Shown: piece after piece, positions 24,499-36,459 of the stretch
Layout: each line of letters begins with the position of its first letter
Position numbering within the stretch: the stretch's first letter is position 1
Assembly: GCA_023374045.1 (NCBI GenBank)
Contig: CM041776.1
Location: 123,161,733-123,225,732 of the forward strand
Reading direction: 5' to 3'
Length of the DNA: 64,000 bases
Origin: Limonium bicolor
Lineage: Eukaryota; Streptophyta; Magnoliopsida; Caryophyllales; Plumbaginaceae
Position numbers and translations under genes: made by a program
The notes under the pieces: model-generated
Told to the model about the DNA's origin: nothing
Seen by the model: the letters and a program-made list of their open reading frames with translations, nothing else
Database searches by the model: none

Positions 24499-25229
24499 TG
24501 TCTCATTTTTTTATTTTGACGTTTTACTAAAAGAATATAAATGTCAGCATAAATATCCGTAATATATACTACTTTTATGTTTTCACGTTTCACTTCTTCC
24601 CTTCGCAATGTTATAGTGTGACTATAAATTAAAAAAATGACACTTATCTTGTAACATTTTTCACAATTTATTTATTATTACAAAATAGTATACTTCCATG
24701 TCTGAATTTAAAAGAAACACATTAATAGTATTAATTCATAATATATTATTTATAATACCACACAGATTAATAAAATAAAAACTATATAAGAATATAACAT
24801 ATATAAATTTATTAATCATATAATATATATTAAAAATTATAATTTCATTAAATAAATTCATAAAAAGTTTAAAACTCCATTTCTTACATTTTTATATTTA
24901 TAAGAATTATAAAATTATAGAAAATAATATATAATTTAAAAATTACAATTTTTATTTATTAAAATTTATTGATTATAAATTTTTTATTTTCTACTTATAA
25001 TTTATTAGTTGTGAATTTTTCTTCTATTTTTTTAAAAAATATAATTTTAAACTGTAATATAATATTTATAATTATAGTACAAACGCACATGACTTAGTTA
25101 ACATAAATATAGTGAAATATGCTACCCAGATATGTTACCGAAGAGTTTATACTATTATTTTTAGCTACCTTCTCTATTAACACGTTAATTTAAGTGGTTT
25201 CCCTATTCTGTTTTTTAGGTTGAGGACAG
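24499..25229. other. AT-rich spacer
   Basis: Very AT-rich DNA (long runs of TTTATTA and AATTATAA) between the solo LTR and the villin 3' flank. No gene, RNA or repeat boundary recognised. Confidence 0.6.
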
Positions 25230-25875
25230 CTTTTTTATGCTGGGGGGTGGCAAAACCACGAAAATGTCACTACGGTACAGATAGCAAAACCAACCTCGCA
25301 ATTTGCAGCTTAATTGGACCAGGTATCCAACGGAGTTCAGAAGATACCGGGTAACAATTGAATATCCACGTAACGAAAAAGTACGCAAACAGTCGCAAAA
25401 AAGGATAAGAAAACAGTTCCCAACAGGACAAAACCAAAATGAATAATTGACATGGATACTTGAACAGGACAAAACCAATAAGCAGCATATGCTCCGTACA
25501 TCTGACATTACATGTATGACATATAAACACTTCCAACAACCAACAAACATAGAGAATGTATCATTAACCTTTCTAAGACTTTGAAAATGCACCACGATGA
25601 CCAAACTGGAGTATAAGTCCTGTCCTTGTGCTTCTTTTTTCTACTTATAATCCAGAAAAGCGCACGCCCAACTTTTTCTTTCCAAAAAATGATAAAAATC
25701 AAAGAGATGAAGCCATGTGAAAAAAGGAACCCACTCTTCAAAATTACAATACAAATATCGAACTCCCAAGGCAACACTTATAAACAAACATGAAACTCAC
25801 TCTAGGATAGCAGAAAATGGAACCATTGACACGTTGCATGAGATTCACCATATGATTAAAAAAAAGTTCAGGACT
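25230..25875 (-). other. Villin 3' UTR and downstream flank
   Basis: This sequence follows the villin stop codon on the minus strand. It has no coding similarity; open frames here are short and unconserved. The 3' UTR should end within it, but no polyadenylation site can be fixed by eye. Confidence 0.5.
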
Positions 25876-28800
25876 TCAGAAAAGATCAACCTTCTTCTTT
25901 TGGAGATCCTGCTTCCACCTCGGTAACTTGTAAAAGTCCTCCTTTGTCATTTTGAATATGGTTTGGAATTCCTCCTCAGATAGATAGGCCTGTACGCATA
26001 AACGTTGGGGAATTATAATAAACATAGATTCTTGACCTTTTTTTTTCCCGTAATGAAGAAACAGGCAAAGAAAGAATTAAAAACTACCTCTCGACGCTTG
26101 AAATCAATACCAGTAACGGGATTCTCAGATTTAGCTTTCAGTTGATCGTAACTGAAAGTACTACTATGAGCTGATTCAGAACCAGTTTCTTCCTGATCAA
26201 CTTCCGGCTTTGATTCGGTCCTCTCCTCACTTTCTTCTGTTGTAGTTTCTACCACATTTTCAGGTTCAGGTTCCTTGTCTTCACTAACTTCTTGAGATTC
26301 CTCAGCAACCTCGGTTTCATTTGCCATCACAGATGCTGATCAAAATAGTTATACGTTAAAACTTCTAGTTAGTTAAGCATTCAAAAACTGCCCTTGTTCT
26401 ACTAGGAAGGACAACAGCAAGATAACTACAGAATCCCAATACTAATCCATCCAATATGTTTATTCAAAGTATCCACTTTTTGCACTTTGACGTGGAAAGA
26501 TAAAAGAAACAAAGGAAAGAAACAGAAAGTGACTCATCAAAGATATGTGTGATCTCGGTCCACTTTTATCTTACCAGGAGGACTACTTGGAGAAGAGCTG
26601 CGACTGGCCTGAATAGGAGAAACACTATCCTGAGTCTTCTTTTCAGCAGTGAGGGATGCCGATAGAGCAGCCAAAGCAGCTGCTCTTTGTGTGCTCTGGT
26701 TGCTGTTTGATGGTCTAGAAACAGGCGTAGGAGAAGTTTTCTTCTCCGAGGATGGGTTGAAAGCACTGTTTAGGGCAGCTAAAGCAGAAGCCCTTTGTGT
26801 TGGGCCTCCTTGATTTGACCCATTTGATTTGCTAGAGCTCTGGAAGACAATAGTAGATTTGAACATTTCAACTTTATTTGGTGTTTATGAAGTATCTAAC
26901 TGAACATAGATAGGTGAGCTTAATAATTTCATTTCAAGTTTTACTGTACCGTTGTAGACTTCTCTTCAGAAGAGGGGTTAAAAGCAGAATTTAGAGCAGC
27001 TAAGGCAGATGCCCTTTGCGTTGGCCCTCCTTGATTTGATCCATTAGACCTATTTGCATTCTGCCATAGTCATTTAGTGGCTCATTTAGTAGTGGTCAAA
27101 GATAAAGCCAGCAGAATCCAGGAAGAAAGCACAGCATCTTCATAAGAGTCTATTTCTTCCATAAATCAGTTATTACAGTAGTGTCTAGCACTATCAAATA
27201 TATGCAAGCTTCAACCAGGAAAATAATGTCCCATGAATAGAACAGCTACAGAATTGATCATTCACCTCAGAATGGGATACGCCAAATAGTAGCATAACCT
27301 TTTTCTGAAAAGAGTTTCCATGAACCTGCAAAGAAACCCAACACTATGAGGTAAGGAATTTACGATACTATGAGATGGTGCAAGTAAACCATAGACTATT
27401 ATGCGAGCCGCAGATACAGTGGATTGATAAGATGCATGAATGATATACTTCGCACAAGAAACTACGGCCTCATATTAAAAAGTAATTGTGATGTTTAACA
27501 TCATTCAAAGGGAAAACTGTCACAACAACACTATCTCACATGTCACTTCAATCTACCATAAAGGCCCAATCAAGTTCCTACAAAGTTAATGAACGTACAT
27601 TTGCTTTAGCAGGATCCCATGTGAAGTATGTGGTGAAGAAACATGGTTCATTTCCGTCAGAAACCTTGTATAACGGCACCAGTGGGGGCAGCCCCTCTAG
27701 TGAGTTGGCCCTCTCAACATATTTCTGCAGGTCATATGCAAAGGTAAGATCACAACATACTGCTACATACTTGAAAAAAGCAACCCTGAAAAGTACATGC
27801 ATACCTCTCCAATTTCAAAGGCCGATTGTCTTTCTTGGGGTCAACCGATTGACCGACCCAAACAAAAACTTCAGCTTGGGTGTCAAGTACCAGGACATCT
27901 TCAGCCAACAAGTCATCTTGGTTAAAGTTGTATATTTCCTCTACCTGCCAGGTGTAATAAACTTGGTGTCAGTTTGAAATAGCATCAGGATGTCTTTCTA
28001 AGAGACACAAAAAACGTTCGCTCAAGTGTACCTCAAATTTTCCTGCAAATCAATAAAAAAGTAGAGGAAAACAGTGGGCATCAGAAGAAAATGGTAGGAA
28101 AGGAAGTACAAAATTTAAAAGGATAATGCCAGAAAAGTAACCTTTATTGGTTGATATTGAATATAAATGTGGATCCCTGGTTATGTTTTGAGATGGCTTC
28201 TGGCTGGAGAATATCTGTTTTCCCCCTAGGGCAGCCCAGAAAATCGAGTTTTCAGTTCCTTCTTTGGCATGCTTCAAGGCAACTCCTGGCTGAAAATCAA
28301 AACGTAAGACTGGATTAGCAAATTAAAATTCAATCGATGATGCTCTATTTATGATTAACCGACATGATGACCCTGATCAGTCCATTGAATATACAGCAGA
28401 TTTCCGGTAAGATGAAGATTGTCCACATGCTTTTAGTATTTGGGTCCAAACCTTGCTACTAATCAATACACGTTAGACTTTAATGGCCAACAGCACACTT
28501 CTATGGGCACAATAAACATTTGTTTTTTTCCTTTTGGCTCTATTTTCACTAGTACCAAAATAGGATTATCTTCTACAAACAGAAAAAGTGATGCAGAATA
28601 CGCCTGATATAATTTATTGAGGAAAAAATGCAATAGAGGTGTAGACTAAGAAAGAAAAGTGGCAGCAATTACAAAGGAATAGAAGACCGTACAAAAATGA
28701 TACCTTTAGAAACTCTGCTACTTTGACTGCTAACTGTTGTTGCTCAAAGGAACTTTGATTCCCTTGCCAAGTGAAAATTGAAGAGCCAGTTTGCAAGACA

Positions 28801-31800
28801 AAGCACTCATAAGAGTTCAATGAAGACGACACCTGTGTGTGGTGTACATTGTCATTTCAAGATGAGTAAGCTACCATGCAGAACATGAACAGGAAATCAG
28901 ATGATTTCTTGCCAACTTCAATGTTTAACTGTAATATAACCCCATCATTTATTAGTTGACAGTAGAACCAACCATAAACCATATCTTAGTAAACTGCTAT
29001 TTAACAGGGTTGGTTAAGCGGAACAAAGAGAACAGTTAATTGTATTTTCTAATAGAACATGAAATGATTAATAAGAATCATGTTTTTGCCTATGCCTATC
29101 CGATTCATTAGTCCCCTACATCAAAAAGAATAATACGTCCAGAAAAATAAACGTTGGCAATTTGCTTCCTGTGACTCTGACGATAAATAAAACGATCAGA
29201 ATAAATCACATGTTAACACTACTTGAAACATGAGTATTTTGAAGAAATGATATGTCTAAGGTAAACATAATATTAAGCGATACATCCACAGAGACAACAG
29301 GGAAGATAACCCTCTGAATAGGAAAACAACACAACAAAACCAGCTTGAAGGAGCCCTAACTGAATTTGAGCAAACAGCAGCTTGGGTCAACCAGAAGGAT
29401 AAGAGCCCTTCATGAAGACATATACACCATTCAACTATAATAACAATCAGTTATATCTGACCTGTTTAACTACCAACTAAAGAAGGAACTAAATGAGCAC
29501 TCTTGTGAAGGCATAGCCTCTAAAATTTTCGCAGAATTACCAGTTCAGTTTAGTTGCAGAAACAAATAATACCGTTTCAACTTGAACAGCCCTGCTGTTA
29601 TGCGAAGCAGTTCCTGAAATCTGGAAGAGGGCATTGCTGTCAGCAGCATACGTTTCATCATTTGACCCTGATTCTCCCAAAAGCTTTTTGTAACCAGAGC
29701 TCAACCCTCCCTGTCAATCACTCAGCTGATAAAGTGATAGAATAAACCCAAAGCCCAAGGGACAGAAGAAGTAAAAATGCATAAGAAAACGCAACTATAT
29801 GTCCAACACACAAAAAAAAGTACCTTCAATACCACCATAGGTGGAAATATTGCAAGAAATTGAGGAGGTTCTTTTCCTTGGAATATGCGACCCTGTCAGG
29901 AGATCTACTGTTATAGCAATCTAGCAATATCCAGATATTAACCTAGCAAGAAAATGATCTAATGATACCAGGACAGGTCTCCCTTTCAACGAATTGCACA
30001 TTGTATTTGCCAGCTGAGCAGCCATTTTCCTCTCCTCCTGTAAGTTAATAACAGAACATATAATTAAACGGACACATCAATAATAGATGCATCTTGGCCC
30101 AACAAAGCAGGCATTCCCAAGGAAACAACCATTATCAAGTTAATCATACAGCGTCTTCCACAACTAATTGATTTGTAGTGCCATGTTTTTATCTTCTTTT
30201 TTCAGTTTCTGGCTTCTTTTTCCAATGCTTCTTATCTATCTACCTTTTTGTTTTATTCTCTAACAGGAAAGATGTAAAGTGAATGCATCATGTCAAGAAT
30301 GAAATTTTTTATTGGCGACAGTTGGAACATAAAAAAGGTCATGGGTATAGATCCAAAGGCCAAGATGATACAACTTCTAAGAACCTACCTCAATGCTATC
30401 TTTTCCAATCCACCAGCACAAGAAGTAGTCTTCCTTTTTATCACCAGAATGATAGGTGTATAGCACAATGTAGCAATCTCCACTGTAGAATTTACCAACA
30501 TCATCCTTAGGAATTGGGGTTTTGGCATTACCATTGATGCGCCACACCTAAAAGCCAACAATATTAGTGAACAGTGGGAATCAAAAGAACAAGCACAAAT
30601 AAAAGAATGGAAGACTCATATACATCAAGTTTTCCACCAGCTTCAAGCAAAGGTGGGACTTCCTCATTCACAGGAGCACCTTTTGCCACACCTTTGGCGC
30701 CAAGACCTTGCTGCTTCAGAAAAGCTGGCAGATAGAGACTCACCATTAATGTCACAGAACAAAGGACTATAGTTCTATAATAGTGGAAAAATAAACATTA
30801 CCTGCTACTTTTCCTCTCCCTTCTTCAGTACTAGGTGTTGCTGACCCCGCTGGCCATGAGCTAAATTGGGACTTAAATGATCGTGACTCATATCCTTGAC
30901 TAAGCTGGGTTATACGGGTAGCTTTAGGCTTGTTTTGGCTGCAGAAATCCTGGAACTGGAAGATTTAAAAGCATAAGAATCAATATCATGTTCAAATCAT
31001 AAACGAAAAAGGGCATAAGTATACCTCAGCAGATTTGTATGCAGATTTTCTCTCATCTAGTTGAGTGGCCCGGCCAACCCAAACAAATATCTCATCACCA
31101 CAATCTAGTAGGTAGCATTTGCTGTTATCCAGCATCCCTTTAGTAAGTTCGCCCTCCATGGGTTCAGCTTCACCATCAGTAATGCTACAACAACCCATTT
31201 GAAGAGTCAGCACCCAGAAGAATGTATCCATGTGGACTATGAAAAATTGTTATCTAATCGCGGAAAAATGATATTTTACATTGAGGACATTAAATCACAG
31301 TTTAGATAAACAAGTAAAACTGTTAAATCGACATTTTTCTTAACTTATGCAAGCAATAAGCAGGAGCAAACCCTATTTAATTGATGAACAGGTTAACTAT
31401 TGTGTATGGCATATACTCTTGCCTTCACTAAGCAGTAAGCAGCACACATTTACATTGTAGCAGGTAGTATTTTGACTTGGTTGCCAAGCAAAAACTGTAT
31501 AGCGTCTTTACCAATCTCCACATTTCAATATAAAATGACATTACCTGTAAAGTTTGGCCGGGGTAGCATCTGGAATAACATCATCATCACCCACAACTTT
31601 CCTGCCAATTGGGGCAAAACCACCAAATAGGACCCAGAACTCCCCAGAATCACCCTCTGCTTGTAGCTTTCCATCATCTGGCATGTAGAATAACATCAAC
31701 ACATGAAGCTAGCACAAGTTACCACAAAAAAAATGTTAGCATGATCGTCCTAGACGCGAAAAATCATGTCTCACCAACAATTGCAACGCTGCAGGATCCT

Positions 31801-33273
31801 TCATGATATGTATCCTTGAGATGTTGAATGACTTCTAGTGCCTTGGCCCTCTCTTGAATGTTGGAGTTGGCCCCATTAAATTGAAAGATCTTATCTTTAG
31901 TGTCCAGGATAAACACATCATCATGATTTAAAGATGATCGAACAAATGGAACCTAGCAACAAAAAAACATTTTACTTCAAACAAAACGAAGTGGATAGTA
32001 AAGTAACCTTAGGAAAGAAAAAAGACAGCCTACACTATTAATACCTGCTTCACTTTAACCGCACGTTTTCCTTTGCAGACATATAATTTAGTTTCAAACT
32101 CCTCTTCCTCAACGGTCTTAAATCCAGATGCAATTCCACCTTCCAGAGGTATAATACATGGTTTGAAATATGATAGAAACTTGTCAGACTCAAATCCTTG
32201 AAGTTCTCTATGCTGTACAGCCTTTCCTCCAAGATAAGAATCCAATTCTACAGTCTTAACAGCTGCAGTACCAGCTTCATCCTACAGCAACCATACCAAC
32301 ATAAGAATAATTTTGACTCATAGTAGTATATACTTCACAACAAATAGATGCTTACTTGGCTAGTGTCCTTCCCCAGCCAGAAGTGTATGTCGTACAGATA
32401 TGCACCTCCCTTTCCAGGACTTGTCTGCCAAAAACATACTACCAGGTTATCCAACCCAGACTAAAATATCATCATTCAACGATGAAGCATTGAGGTAACT
32501 ATTTGCAGCATAACAGGCCACCCAGCAGGAAATATACCAGTAGGGATGCTTTAGGCGTAGAATATGTTTTTCACCAGAGAACCAAATTTTGAACTATTAG
32601 TTTATCATTTAAAGGAAAATAGTACCCTGTTTGAATTTTCCCCATGGATATATCCGAAGGGCATGCAAAACAATCCTTTAAACAAGTGGAAGCGTGAAAA
32701 ACAAAGGGGCACTACTTACAGCCAACACAACAAAAGTGATTGCTCACCTGTAGGACAATGTAAGAGTCGCCCATATAGAATTTACCATAATCAGACTTTG
32801 GCAAAGGCACCGGTTGGAAGTTTTCAATTCTCCATATCTCAGTTCCACTAGGAGCAATTAAGTTCACAAATTGACATATGATGAAAGATGAGACATCAAA
32901 AAAAGCTTACGGCATTAATATATATATACAGATCGAACATTTCATACCTTATTGGTCAATAAAAAAATAATAAATAAAGATGTACAGTGGAAATGGCTTA
33001 TTCCATAGCCGAGAATTCATTGAGAAGGTTATCAAAGTCTTTGCCTAGTCTGAAGAACTTGAACATAGAGGAATGAAGCAGACTAGACCACTAGAATATA
33101 TTGTAGATGTTTTGAGTTACTGATCTGCCCAACATGCCTCCTACAACATTTCCATCTTCAATTTATAAACTTAATCAGCTGATTCCAGCTGTAAATCAAT
33201 ACTTTAAGAAAGGATACATTTTCTGACCAGCTCCCTGAAATGCTTGGTCCACAGCCTTTGATGCGCCAGACAT
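25876..33273 (-). CDS. VLN: Villin, VLN2/VLN3-like actin-bundling protein, 23 coding exons, one-base frameshift in exon 17
   Basis: Villins bind, bundle, cap and sever actin filaments in a Ca2+-dependent way in the cytoplasm. Exons (minus): 33273-33218, 32847-32748, 32424-32356, 32281-32045, 31952-31775, 31677-31545, 31184-31025, 30949-30802, 30724-30624, 30547-30389, 30037-29969, 29892-29824, 29710-29573, 28832-28704, 28289-28142, 28042-28032, 27944-27805, 27724-27599, 27325-27266, 27060-26950, 26839-26575, 26335-26088, 25989-25876. All introns are GT-AG and phases agree except at exon 17. The product would be about 989 residues, near the usual 950-980. Gelsolin-like domains fall at about 20-130, 150-245, 265-350, 385-500, 530-610 and 630-725 ([39 protein letters not shown]). 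A linker of TQRA(S/A)ALAAL motifs follows, then a headpiece (925-989) ending KKKVDLF. The start [18 protein letters not shown] is the family N-terminus. Exon 17 lacks one base after DPK (near 27833), which shifts the frame in domain 6. Confidence 0.95.
26575..27060 (-). other. Tandemly duplicated villin linker exons 20 and 21
   Basis: Exon 20 (27060-26950) and the first part of exon 21 (26839-26575) encode almost the same peptide, sharing [19 protein letters not shown] and the following [10 protein letters not shown] third, weaker [10 protein letters not shown] copy lies later in exon 21. The DNA of the two exons is also similar, so this is an exon duplication in the linker between gelsolin domain 6 and the headpiece. 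The duplicated exon 20 is phase 0 at both ends and could be skipped without breaking the frame. Confidence 0.85.
27805..27944 (-). other. Villin exon 17 carrying a one-base deletion
   Basis: The exon enters in phase 0 ([11 protein letters not shown]) and must leave in phase 0 because exon 18 starts with KYVERA, but it is 140 nt, one short of 141. Translation fits the family through GQSVDPK and then shifts; adding one base after that point restores the family sequence up to the splice site. The gap sits next to short runs (CCCC, AAG, AAA). Reading on in the shifted frame meets a stop in the following intron. Confidence 0.85.
28032..28042 (-). other. 11-nt villin microexon (exon 16)
   Basis: Exon 15 ends in phase 1 after STNK, and exon 17 starts in phase 0 with VEEIYNF. 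The family sequence needs GKFE between them. The 11 bases GAAAATTTGAG, flanked by TTTGCAG and GTACAC, supply exactly this: with the preceding G they read GGA AAA TTT GAG. Its flanking introns are about 100 nt (28043-28141) and 87 nt (27945-28031). Confidence 0.85.
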
Positions 33274-34600
33274 ATTTGTTGAATCTTATCTGTTACTGTA
33301 GACTAAAAGGGAGTGATTCAGCAACAACTCTCCCTTTCTGTTGCCCCTTGATTTAACAGCACCTGCATGAATAGATCACCACACAAATAAACCACTGAAA
33401 GCAATTATCCAATTTGTAAACAGCAATTTTGCCACAATTCTGAGGTGTTAGATGCTTAGCTCTGATAGCATTATTACATCAGTGATAAACTGTGAGGCCA
33501 AGTACAGGAATAGTTGAGCAATTTGCTAATGTAATATAGATTTCATTTTGGACGCAAAAGGCAAGATCCTGGCTCCTAACGTACACAATAAAAAATACAG
33601 AAATCAAGTTTTTCCCGATTCAAACTTGCAGAAGTTTAAGAAGAAATAAAAGGTCAAGCATGAGCAAATCAGGTGAATATGGAGAAAAAATTTCAGCAAC
33701 CATTAGCTAGTGAACAGTAAAGTCAAAATCCTTGCTCATCTCCCCACAGCACTAACCTACAAGTTCTGTTCTCTTTCAACGTCAAGGAAAAGCAATAGAA
33801 ATTTAAAAGATTAGGTAGATTCACCGCTAACTGATTACAGGTAACAGTCAACATCAGTCATGAACAGCTAACCTTTCATTTCACATTCAATCGTAAGGAA
33901 AAACAAAATCAAACTACGTAGCTTTGGTGAAAAGCAAGTCAATTAGTAGCCTCCACGTGAAATAATAAGTAATAAGAAGGATCGACCAACGGAGAGATCA
34001 TCAATTAGTTCGTTCATCAGCGCGGAAATCCGATTAAGCTCAAATTAAGTCTAATTATGAGCGACTAAAGTTGAGATCAGCAAAAGAATCGCCATCAAAA
34101 GATCATCAGTAGGATCTAACCGCTAAGATCTAAGTAAAAGACGGAAAGCTAGCACAGTCAAAAAATTAAAATCGCGATTCATGATGAGGAACTGGATATC
34201 AGCGATCAGCAGCAAAGAGCAGAGACTGAAAGAGACGCACAGACCTGAGAAGTTAATCAGTGACTTTCACAGGATTGATGGACAATGATTCGATTGCGGT
34301 CTGCAAGACAGAAAGAGATAGAGATAGAGGGGGATGGGGATGGGGATGAGAGAGAGGAATTGAGGAGGTAAGGAAGGCTGAATAAAGATAGTGAGATGGA
34401 GTGGGGAGGAGTAAAAGCAAACAATTAGAGTATAGAGAAGGAAGAGAAAAGAAAGGGAAAAGGCGGGGGCGGTGGGATATACTCGAAAAGAAAGCGAATG
34501 ATTGTGGTCTCTCTCTTCACAACTTTTGAGACTGCAAAGCAAATGGCGGAGAGAGGAGGTTGAAGAAGGAATGGCAGGGAGGTGGATAAGAAGGAGAGAA
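33274..34600 (-). other. Villin 5' UTR: CT-rich leader exon, long leader intron, second UTR segment
   Basis: The leader exon (about 34590-34245) is strongly CT-rich and has no ATG. It ends TCTCAG at a GTCTGT donor. The leader intron runs 34244-33363, ending TTCATGCAG. The remaining UTR (33362-33274) also has no upstream ATG before the villin start. A long intron in the 5' UTR is common in plant actin-cytoskeleton genes and often supports expression; that role here is inferred. Confidence 0.7.
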
Positions 34601-34604
34601 GGAA

Positions 34605-34640
34605 AAAAAATACATTTTTTTATTTATTTAACCCGACAAA
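34605..34640 (-). promoter_or_regulatory. Possible villin core promoter
   Basis: The minus strand reads TTAAATAAATAAAAAAATG just upstream of the CT-rich leader, a TATA-like AT-rich element at a plausible distance. No start site evidence is available. Confidence 0.35.
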
Positions 34641-35985
34641 AGCGTTAATAAAATCTTATTAAAATATTGATAAGAAGGAATTTCGGACAAGAAAGAAACT
34701 CTTTTGAAAAAACAAGCAAATGGAAAGAAAGAGGACTGTGATGGTGGTTCCGGTCTAGTTGGAAACTCGAAAGACAGACTGGATTTTCGCCTTTCCCTTT
34801 TTTTTCCTCTTTCTTTCAAGAACAGTACTACACAGATCCACATGGCAGCTACAGCATGATTCGAGACAATAAACCCAACCAACAACTCCAGCTACTAACT
34901 AACTGATTGGAAGGCGTACGCTACAAAGTGCATTTCATTTCGGCCCATAAACTTACAGTTCCATTGATTGTTAACGCGAATACCAACCAGGTTATCTGAA
35001 TTGTACGTGCCCTTCAAGATCATCGTAACTACTAGCAAATGAATAATTTGTGGTCGAACGGCGTGTGAAATTATAATTCTTTCAATATTCACTGCTTCGT
35101 CTTCTTCTGTGTAACCGCCCATAACTCACCCACTTATTTGTAAACAACATTAAACAATTAATAGTCAGCGGGTTACTTGCATTATAGTATATTAGAGTAG
35201 TACTTGAAATATGCAAATTCCAAAAAAAAAAACATGTTTCGACTGGTGGTTGATGCGCTTTTGCATATATTTAATTACCATAATAAGGTACTATACGTAG
35301 TATATAGTGGTCCATTAGAAACAGGATCCATTGATGGATGAGAGCTTCTCGAAAACAAAGATGCCTTTTGGTTTCACATTCTTAATTACATGAAGTTTTA
35401 ACTCTATGTCCTCAATACTACCGTATAACCAGTTATATATTGGGCATCGAACAAGCATTATAAATTAATATACCGATTATTTAAATTGATATAAAAATTA
35501 AACGTAGCACAATAGAAGTTGTTCAACTTTATATATGATGGTTTATTCAAATAAATATAAAAATTGTTAAGTATGTATCATACAAATGGTTTGCCAAAAC
35601 CGAATTTGCCCTTATGGTGTTGGATTGCATTTATTTTAGTGTGCTTTCTACACGACCAAATGGTCTATCCGCAATATATTATAGAATACATGCATAAACT
35701 CAGTTTCAAGATCAGGTGTGCTGGTGATGCCTCAAGTTATGTGATGATATTCTACTTCTTATCCTGATTGGAAACCGGCCCCATGGCAACTTCATGTTAG
35801 GCAGCGATCACTGCTTCCTCTGGCTTTCAATATGACACATCATTAATTGATTAGTTTTGCATGTTGTTATCTTGTCAAATTAATTAAATATCATACACAT
35901 GCTTAGGGATTGTCGCTCTAGCCATAATGTATGACTAAAATATGACCCTCATTAGATTTCCTTAATACCCCCTGGAGTTTTGGCT
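34641..35985. other. Villin upstream region
   Basis: About 1.3 kb of non-repetitive DNA between the villin leader and the first Copia element. No gene recognised; the open frames of 75-85 codons on the minus strand show no similarity I know. It should hold the villin promoter. Confidence 0.5.
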
Positions 35986-35990
35986 TGATT

Positions 35991-36268
35991 TCTTAGAATA
36001 TCTAGGAAGTAAAGTGTAAGCGTATGTATATTTGTGTAATCAGATGTGTATCTTATCAGCGGAAATCATAGTTGTGTTGTATACAGACTCATCTTGCTAA
36101 TGCTTATATAAAAAAACAGAAGATAGAAACTGTTATCCTAGAATATCTCCAAGAATCCCAACTACTCTAAAAATAAAAACAGATAAAACAACTTATTAGC
36201 AACTTATCAGTTTTAACAAGTACTAACTAAAACTGGGCTTGTGGGCTAGATAGCCCAACTCGCCAATA
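35991..36268 (-). repeat. Copia 1, 3' LTR (278 bp)
   Basis: Pairs with 40824-41100. By eye the two differ by one substitution and three one-base indels. Read on the minus strand it begins TATTGGCGAG and ends ATTCTAAGA, so its termini are TA...GA rather than TG...CA. Confidence 0.93.
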
Positions 36269-36459
36269 CCCCCGCAAGCCGTAGGTAAACTTGTTTAACA
36301 AGGCTTGGAATCGTGAGTGTCGCGCATCCCCATGAATGGAAGCTGCTGCTGATATCTTGACACTGGAAGACTTTGGTTAACATGTCGGCAAGTGTAGAAG
36401 AGGGAGTGTAAACAACATCAACAAGACCCCGTTGAATCTACTCACGAACAAAATGACAA

